From: Chitinophaga oryziterrae
Lineage (GTDB): Bacteria; Bacteroidota; Bacteroidia; Chitinophagales; Chitinophagaceae
NCBI RefSeq assembly: GCF_009758125.1
Contig: NZ_WRXO01000009.1
Span: 62,001 to 126,000 of the forward strand
DNA: 64,000 nucleotides
Reading direction: 5' to 3'
In this document: in pieces, positions 59,528 through 64,000 of the stretch
How the letters are laid out: each line of letters begins with the position of its first letter
Position numbering within the stretch: position 1 is the stretch's first letter
Notes under the pieces: model-generated
Told to the model about the DNA's origin: nothing
Databases searched by the model: none
The model's input: the letters and a program-made list of their open reading frames with translations, nothing else
Made by a program: the position numbers and the translations under genes

Positions 59528-61723
59528 TTATTCGGATTTAAAGGTAATGATAAATTTGGTTCCCCGGCCAGGAGTACTTTCGGCTCTGATACTCCCTCCC
59601 ATCGCTTCCACCTGTGTTTTTGTTATAAATAACCCTATTCCCTTCGCATCCTTGTTCTTGTGAAAGGTCTTTCTGAACCCGAAGAGCTTACTGCCAAACC
59701 GCTCCATGTCTATACCTAACCCATTATCTTCTGCGGTAAGCACGATACAGCCGCGCTCTTTCCAGCTTCTCAGATGCAGACCCGGTATGCGCTCCAGCGT
59801 TCTGTAACGGATCGCGTTAGTGATCAGGTTCTGCAGGATACTGTCCAGGTATACCCGTGGAAACTCCAGCACAGGCGCCTCATCGAAATTGGTGGTTATC
59901 TGAATACCACTCACCTCAATATCAACGAGTAATACGTCTTTTACGGATTGCAGTCTTTCTGCAAAATACAACGGTTCCCGTTCCACATCGTCATTTTTCC
60001 TGATCTGCACCACATCTACCAGGTCGTTCAGCGTTTCATCAATTTTATGGATCACTTCCTGTAGCATGCCCAGGTATAATTCCTGCTCGCTGGGCTGACT
60101 GGTAGCCACATACATCTGCATCAGCGCTTTCAGGTTCGCAATCGGCGCACGCAGATTATGAGAAGTAATATGCGCAAAATCCTCCAGCTGCTGATTCTGG
60201 TTCACGAGGTTACGGTTCAGGCGGTTCAGCTGGTTATTCGCTTTGTACAGGTCCTTCTGCATCTTGCGGCTCTCTGTAATATCCCGGATAAACAGGGAAA
60301 GAGCGCCATCCTGCATGGGTGTAAGCATGAAATCATACCACTTGTCCATGCGTGAAAAGTAACTGTAAAAAGTCTCTGATACTTCACTTTTCATTGCCTC
60401 TGTAAAGCGGATCGCAAAGGGCGTGTTCGCAGAGAATTCCGGCAGCGTAATAAAGAGGTTACTCCCTTGTTTTACATCTATGCCCACCATCTCCATTGCC
60501 TTACTGTTCACAAAGGTGATCAGTCCGTTTCTTTCTATGGTGGCATATCCCATATCCACGGCATCAAAGAACAGGTGCAGTTGTTCCGTGTTCCGCTGCA
60601 ACTGTGTACGGATGCGGCGTTCCCGTTTCTTGTTGGTAATATCACTCACCAGCATTACCACGATCTGTTTTTTATCAACAGCATCCTGTAAAGGAAAAAT
60701 GGTAATGTCCAGCCATACTTCTTTCTGCTGGTCGGTCCAGGTATCTTCCAGTGAAAAATCTATCTGCTTTTCCAAACGCAGCACCCTGTTTTCTTCCATT
60801 ACCTGCACAAACAGTTCATCCAGCTGGTACATGGTCGCAAAAGGATCGCTCATGATGTTATAGGCGGTAGCTTCCATGCCTTCCCGGAGGCCCAGGAAGC
60901 GGCGTTGTGTCTGATTTACCCGGCGTAAAAAACCGTAGTGATCAAACTGCATATAACCGATGGGCAGGTTCTCCACGATATTATCGAGTAAGCGTTCACT
61001 CTTTTCCAGGCTGATGGCTGCCAGTTTCTGTGCGGTGATCTCGTTCAGCATCAGGAAAAGGCCGGTAACGCCGGCGTCCCTGCTTTGAACAGGAAACACG
61101 GTAGCCTCGTAATAATAAGGTTGTAAGCGGGTAACGTCGCCTCTTTGATTTTCTTTATATCGCAGCAGGATCTCATTCTTCACAGGCTGACGGGTTTGCA
61201 GTGCATCCCGGAACAACTGGCTTAATCCGGCCTGCAGGTAATAAGGATCTTCTACTATATTATAGTCCGGTTCTGTAAACATTGGATGGTCATCTCCCCA
61301 TATTTCGCGCTGGACCTGGTTGATATCCACATGATAACCATCTGGAGTGAACTGTTGTAATCCGATTGGCAGATTTTCAAATACCTGTTTATCATTCCGC
61401 CTGCGGCGGGATGTAATGGAATGGCCTGTTAGTACATATTCGTTCCCAATAGCGCTTAGCTGCCATTCAATCCATTCACCCGTAAGACAATGCATTTCAA
61501 CACTGGCATGAAGCCCTGATTGCAATTTGTGACAAAGCTCAACCCAATAGATACGGGTCCGTTTACCGATAATCTGATCGTAATGCCCTCCCCCTTTATG
61601 CTCATCGTCCAACTGCACCAACCCGGCAGCTCTCTCATTGGCATACAACAGGTTCCCCTGCTGGTCCAGTAACAGTGCCGGTATAAGCGCAGCCAGTGCT
61701 TTGCCTATAATGGCCTCATTCAT
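59528..61723 (-). CDS. Soluble multi-PAS histidine kinase
   Basis: A 731-residue kinase without membrane segments. Four PAS-like domains cover residues ~1-490 (VFENLPIGLQQFTPDGYHVD, ENLPIGYMQFDHYGFLRRVN, FDAVDMGYATIERNGLITFV). A dimerisation domain with HITSHNLRAPIANLKAL (His ~522) and an ATPase domain (GLGIDMERFG, GIGLFITKTQVEAMGGS, STPGRGTKF) follow. Absence of transmembrane helices implies an intracellular signal, possibly redox or small molecules, which cannot be read from sequence. It is paired with the receiver gene 8 bases downstream. Confidence 0.92.
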   Translation of the reverse strand: MNEAIIGKALAALIPALLLDQQGNLLYANERAAGLVQLDDEHKGGGHYDQIIGKRTRIYWVELCHKLQSGLHASVEMHCLTGEWIEWQLSAIGNEYVLTGHSITSRRRRNDKQVFENLPIGLQQFTPDGYHVDINQVQREIWGDDHPMFTEPDYNIVEDPYYLQAGLSQLFRDALQTRQPVKNEILLRYKENQRGDVTRLQPYYYEATVFPVQSRDAGVTGLFLMLNEITAQKLAAISLEKSERLLDNIVENLPIGYMQFDHYGFLRRVNQTQRRFLGLREGMEATAYNIMSDPFATMYQLDELFVQVMEENRVLRLEKQIDFSLEDTWTDQQKEVWLDITIFPLQDAVDKKQIVVMLVSDITNKKRERRIRTQLQRNTEQLHLFFDAVDMGYATIERNGLITFVNSKAMEMVGIDVKQGSNLFITLPEFSANTPFAIRFTEAMKSEVSETFYSYFSRMDKWYDFMLTPMQDGALSLFIRDITESRKMQKDLYKANNQLNRLNRNLVNQNQQLEDFAHITSHNLRAPIANLKALMQMYVATSQPSEQELYLGMLQEVIHKIDETLNDLVDVVQIRKNDDVEREPLYFAERLQSVKDVLLVDIEVSGIQITTNFDEAPVLEFPRVYLDSILQNLITNAIRYRTLERIPGLHLRSWKERGCIVLTAEDNGLGIDMERFGSKLFGFRKTFHKNKDAKGIGLFITKTQVEAMGGSIRAESTPGRGTKFIITFKSE

Positions 61724-61885
61724 AATTTTCCTAATAACTCTTAAAAATAATCAATATATTATTAAAAATAAGTATTCTATATCTTATTATCCCGTATTTC
61801 AGCTATTTATATTGATTTACCACTTAATTTTGCTACTTTTTCAACAATGTGGATTTTCCTTTTTCTGCATGTGTGAAAGGATAAA

Positions 61886-61893
61886 TATCTTTG
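61886..61893 (+). promoter_or_regulatory. Bacteroidota -7 box for purE
   Basis: TATCTTTG matches TAnnTTTG, 35 bases before the purE ATG; a TTTTCTG at 61861-61867 is a weak -33 candidate with an 18-base gap. Confidence 0.5.
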
Positions 61894-61927
61894 GGCATAA
61901 GGGATAATTAAAACTAAATAAACTGGA

Positions 61928-62383
61928 ATGAAAGTATTAATTCTAATGGGTTCTGAAAGCGACAAAGCGGTAATGCAGGAAGCGCTGAATTATTTACAAT
62001 ATTTTAATATAGAAGGTGAAATGGTGGTAGCGTCTGCCCATCGTAATCCCGACAAAGTAAGAGAACTGTGTATCACTGCACAGGAAAAAGGCTTTGGCGT
62101 GGTTATTGCCGCGGCAGGTATGGCGGCCGCCTTACCCGGAGTAGTATCTGCTTATACTTCTTTACCCGTATTGGGCGTTCCTTTGGAAGGTGGCTTACCA
62201 GGAGGAATAGATGCTCTTTATTCTATTGTACAGATGCCTGCAGGTTTGCCGGTAGGAACACTCGCAGTTGGTAAAGCCGGCGCAAAAAATGCTGCCGTAC
62301 TGGCAGCCCGTATCCTTGCACTGGGCAATCCCGCAATTGCTGCAAAAGTGGAGTCCTTTAAGCAGCAGGGCTATAAACTATAA
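61928..62383 (+). CDS. purE: N5-carboxyaminoimidazole ribonucleotide mutase
   Basis: A 151-residue protein with the class I PurE signature MGSESDKAVMQEA, the SAHRNPDKV segment and the GVPLEGGLPGGIDALYSIVQ region. It shifts the carboxyl group from N5 to C4 of aminoimidazole ribonucleotide in purine synthesis. purK is not adjacent. The AT-rich 204-base intergenic region upstream separates it from the divergent histidine kinase gene. Confidence 0.95.
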   Translation: MKVLILMGSESDKAVMQEALNYLQYFNIEGEMVVASAHRNPDKVRELCITAQEKGFGVVIAAAGMAAALPGVVSAYTSLPVLGVPLEGGLPGGIDALYSIVQMPAGLPVGTLAVGKAGAKNAAVLAARILALGNPAIAAKVESFKQQGYKL

Positions 62384-62415
62384 GTACTGTTTGTAGAGAA
62401 AAGGCTACAAAACTC

Positions 62416-62468
62416 AGGTGCTTCCTGATTGTAGAAAAAGCTATAACTTACTCCTTCAGGAAGTACCT
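62416..62468 (+). other. Inverted repeat between purE and phoH
   Basis: AGGTGCTTCCTGA at 62416-62428 and TCAGGAAGTACCT at 62456-62468 are complementary with one G-T type mismatch around a 27-base loop, followed by TTTTG. It may act as the purE terminator or as a leader structure for phoH. Confidence 0.4.
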
Positions 62469-62506
62469 TTTGCCTCAACACTCAAACATTTAAATCTATA
62501 TATCAA

Positions 62507-63475
62507 TTGACAGAATCAATCATCAATTTAGATAGCGTTAATCCCATCGAATTTTTCGGGGTGAATAACGGAAAGTTAGACTTGTTAAAAAAGAAATTCC
62601 CTCTGCTGAAAATACTTTCCCGTGGCACACAACTCAAACTGTCAGGCGCACAGGAAGAAGTAAATGTTGCCCAGGAAAAAATCGGTCAGATCATCTCCTA
62701 CCTCGAACGCAATGGTAACCTCAGCGAAGGTTATTTTGAACAGATTCTGGGAGATGAAGAAAAGGTAGACAACTTCAAAGAGAACAATTCCAACGAAATA
62801 CTCGTTTTTGGCCCCAACGGACGGAATGTTCGCGCCCGTACAGCTAACCAGAAGAATATGGTGGCGCTCAGCGATAAGAACGATATTGTGTTTGCCATCG
62901 GCCCGGCAGGTACAGGTAAGACCTATACCGCTGTGGCATTGGCAGTACGTGCGTTAAAGAACAAGGCCGTACGCAAAATCATTTTGACCCGCCCGGCAGT
63001 GGAAGCAGGTGAAAACCTCGGATTCCTGCCAGGAGACCTGAAAGAAAAAATCGATCCTTACCTGCGCCCGTTATACGACGCACTGGACGATATGATACCA
63101 GCCGATAAGCTCACCTATTTCATGACTAACAGGGTGATCGAAATCGCACCACTGGCATATATGCGCGGACGTACCCTCGATAATTCCTTTATTATCCTGG
63201 ACGAAGCGCAGAATGCTACCGACCTGCAGATGAAGATGTTCCTCACACGTATAGGACCATCCGCTAAAGCGATCATCACAGGAGACCTCACACAGGTGGA
63301 TCTGCCAAGGAATATCAAATCCGGCCTCGTAAAAGCTACCCGCATCCTCAAAAATGTGCATGGTATCGGTTACCTGGAACTGGATGAAGAAGACGTGGTA
63401 AGACACCGCCTTGTGAAAGCAATTATAAAGGCATATGATGCAGCAGATGTAGTTAGGGAAAAAGAGGAACGTTAG
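62507..63475 (+). CDS. PhoH-like ATPase
   Basis: A 322-residue protein with an N-terminal KH-like segment (LKILSRGTQLKLSGAQEEVN) and a P-loop ATPase: Walker A FAIGPAGTGKTYTAVAL (about residue 130), TRPAVEAGENLGFLPGDLKEK, Walker B FIILDEAQNAT and TGDLTQVDLP. PhoH proteins are RNA-linked ATPases found near ribosome-maturation factors; the exact role is unsettled. The start is TTG 62507 (MTESIINLDSV). Confidence 0.93.
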   Translation: MTESIINLDSVNPIEFFGVNNGKLDLLKKKFPLLKILSRGTQLKLSGAQEEVNVAQEKIGQIISYLERNGNLSEGYFEQILGDEEKVDNFKENNSNEILVFGPNGRNVRARTANQKNMVALSDKNDIVFAIGPAGTGKTYTAVALAVRALKNKAVRKIILTRPAVEAGENLGFLPGDLKEKIDPYLRPLYDALDDMIPADKLTYFMTNRVIEIAPLAYMRGRTLDNSFIILDEAQNATDLQMKMFLTRIGPSAKAIITGDLTQVDLPRNIKSGLVKATRILKNVHGIGYLELDEEDVVRHRLVKAIIKAYDAADVVREKEER

Positions 63476-63625
63476 TACAATTAACACTTCATTAACAGTG
63501 TTTGTAGTATGTTCACCCTCTAAACTGTAATGCTAAAGTATTCATAAACCTATACCGGTTTACAGTAAAAAAACAAATTATGGTGTAATCGCAGAGAACT
63601 TACAGGTAACTTCCATCAGCTGCTT

Positions 63626-63656
63626 TTTGTAATTTTCCACTTTCCGCCTATTTTTG
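63626..63656 (+). promoter_or_regulatory. Good Bacteroidota promoter for the lipoprotein at 63671
   Basis: TTTG at 63626-63629 and TATTTTTG at 63649-63656 with 19 bases between match the TTTG/TAnnTTTG consensus completely; the ATG follows 14 bases after the -7 box. Confidence 0.65.
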
Positions 63657-63670
63657 TTAATTGTATTATA

Positions 63671-64000
63671 ATGAACAATTGCATGACCAATTATCTGCGC
63701 ATCCTTAACCTGGCGTTATTATTCGGTACTGTATTGAGTGGTTGCCAAAAACATGCAGCCCCTCAGGAAGTAGCGCTCAATTTTATGCACGCTATACAGG
63801 AGTCGAATTTCGACCTTGCCAGGGATTACGCCACAAAGGAATCGCAGCAGGTAATACAGCTCTACTCCTTTTTTGATGCCCGTCGTAACGATTCGGAACG
63901 GAATAAGATCAAAAAAGCAGGGATAGAAGTGATAGATACCGAGGAAAATGGCGATAAAGCGACCGTTACCGTGCTGAATTCTTCTTCCAAACAAAAGGAA
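63671..64000 (+). CDS. DUF4878-like lipoprotein, N-terminal part (runs off the window)
   Basis: The first 110 residues of an exported lipoprotein: MTNYLRILNLALLFGTVLSG followed by the lipobox cysteine, then EVALNFMHAIQESNFDLARD and an NTF2-like beginning with YATKESQQVIQLYSFF. Small envelope proteins of the DUF4878 type look like this, but only the front is visible. ATG 63683 is an alternative start four codons downstream that gives a better signal peptide; the promoter supports either. Confidence 0.7.
   Translation, partial: MNNCMTNYLRILNLALLFGTVLSGCQKHAAPQEVALNFMHAIQESNFDLARDYATKESQQVIQLYSFFDARRNDSERNKIKKAGIEVIDTEENGDKATVTVLNSSSKQKE

Noticed and set aside
63719..63994. A 91-codon minus-strand frame at the right edge
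   Set aside because: The plus strand has a perfect promoter, a lipoprotein signal and a coherent protein over the same bases.
1..64000. tRNA, rRNA or riboswitch genes
   Set aside because: No tRNA-like cloverleaf ending in CCA with a TTCGAATC-type loop, no rRNA stretch and no recognisable riboswitch core was found by eye; covariance-model searches would be needed to exclude weaker candidates.

Overview
The window looks like a chromosomal segment of a Bacteroidota bacterium, most likely a Chitinophagaceae member close to Chitinophaga. The reasons are: many start regions preceded by the phylum-specific -7 box TAnnTTTG rather than Shine-Dalgarno sequences; surface families typical of the phylum (TonB-linked barrels, DUF6443-type RHS proteins, DUF5977 repeats, GH88/105 and GH35 enzymes); and a CcmE with the CxxxY haem motif. 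The genus assignment is inference; no rRNA or tRNA gene was seen.

Layout. 1-20.3 kb is ordinary core genome: the start of ccmF and ccmE, a ureohydrolase, a radical SAM protein, an MFS transporter, a TonB-like protein, folC, an ABC ATPase/DinB-like/NUDIX cluster, fbp, an aspartate kinase, a TonB-receptor-like barrel, a CBS protein and two glycoside hydrolases. 20.5-42.5 kb is an accessory island. Read in the direction of the minus strand, it holds a coiled-coil secreted protein, a tail-fibre-like protein, a 1293-residue DUF5977 protein, an intact RHS toxin of about 1496 residues with a JAMM-like tip, and its putative immunity gene. Next comes a compact mobile module (about 25.4-31.0 kb): a divergent XRE regulator, a SymE-like protein, a CHC2/TOPRIM/ATPase primase, two overlapping tyrosine recombinases (one catalytically intact, one degenerate) and a 58-residue protein. 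Beyond it lie two displaced RHS tips, each followed by a putative immunity gene, plus several gene remnants. 42.7-64 kb returns to core functions: two GMC oxidoreductases with a gluconate-dehydrogenase subunit 3-like protein, an L,D-transpeptidase-like protein, hppD and hmgA of tyrosine catabolism, the threonine operon thrABC, rpe, a histidine kinase/response regulator pair, purE and phoH.

How the genes work together. The RHS block reads as a polymorphic-toxin locus whose old tips and immunity genes have piled up downstream, with a recombinase/primase module lying exactly between the working tip/immunity pair and the displaced ones. The module carries iteron-like repeats, a 42-nt perfect palindrome inside the primase gene and an operator-like inverted repeat. 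thrABC is preceded by a good candidate Thr/Ile-rich leader peptide (ITTTTIT followed by a GC hairpin), which points to attenuation by threonyl/isoleucyl-tRNA supply. Another striking non-coding object is a ~170-nt hairpin with 36-bp perfect inner arms just upstream of that leader.
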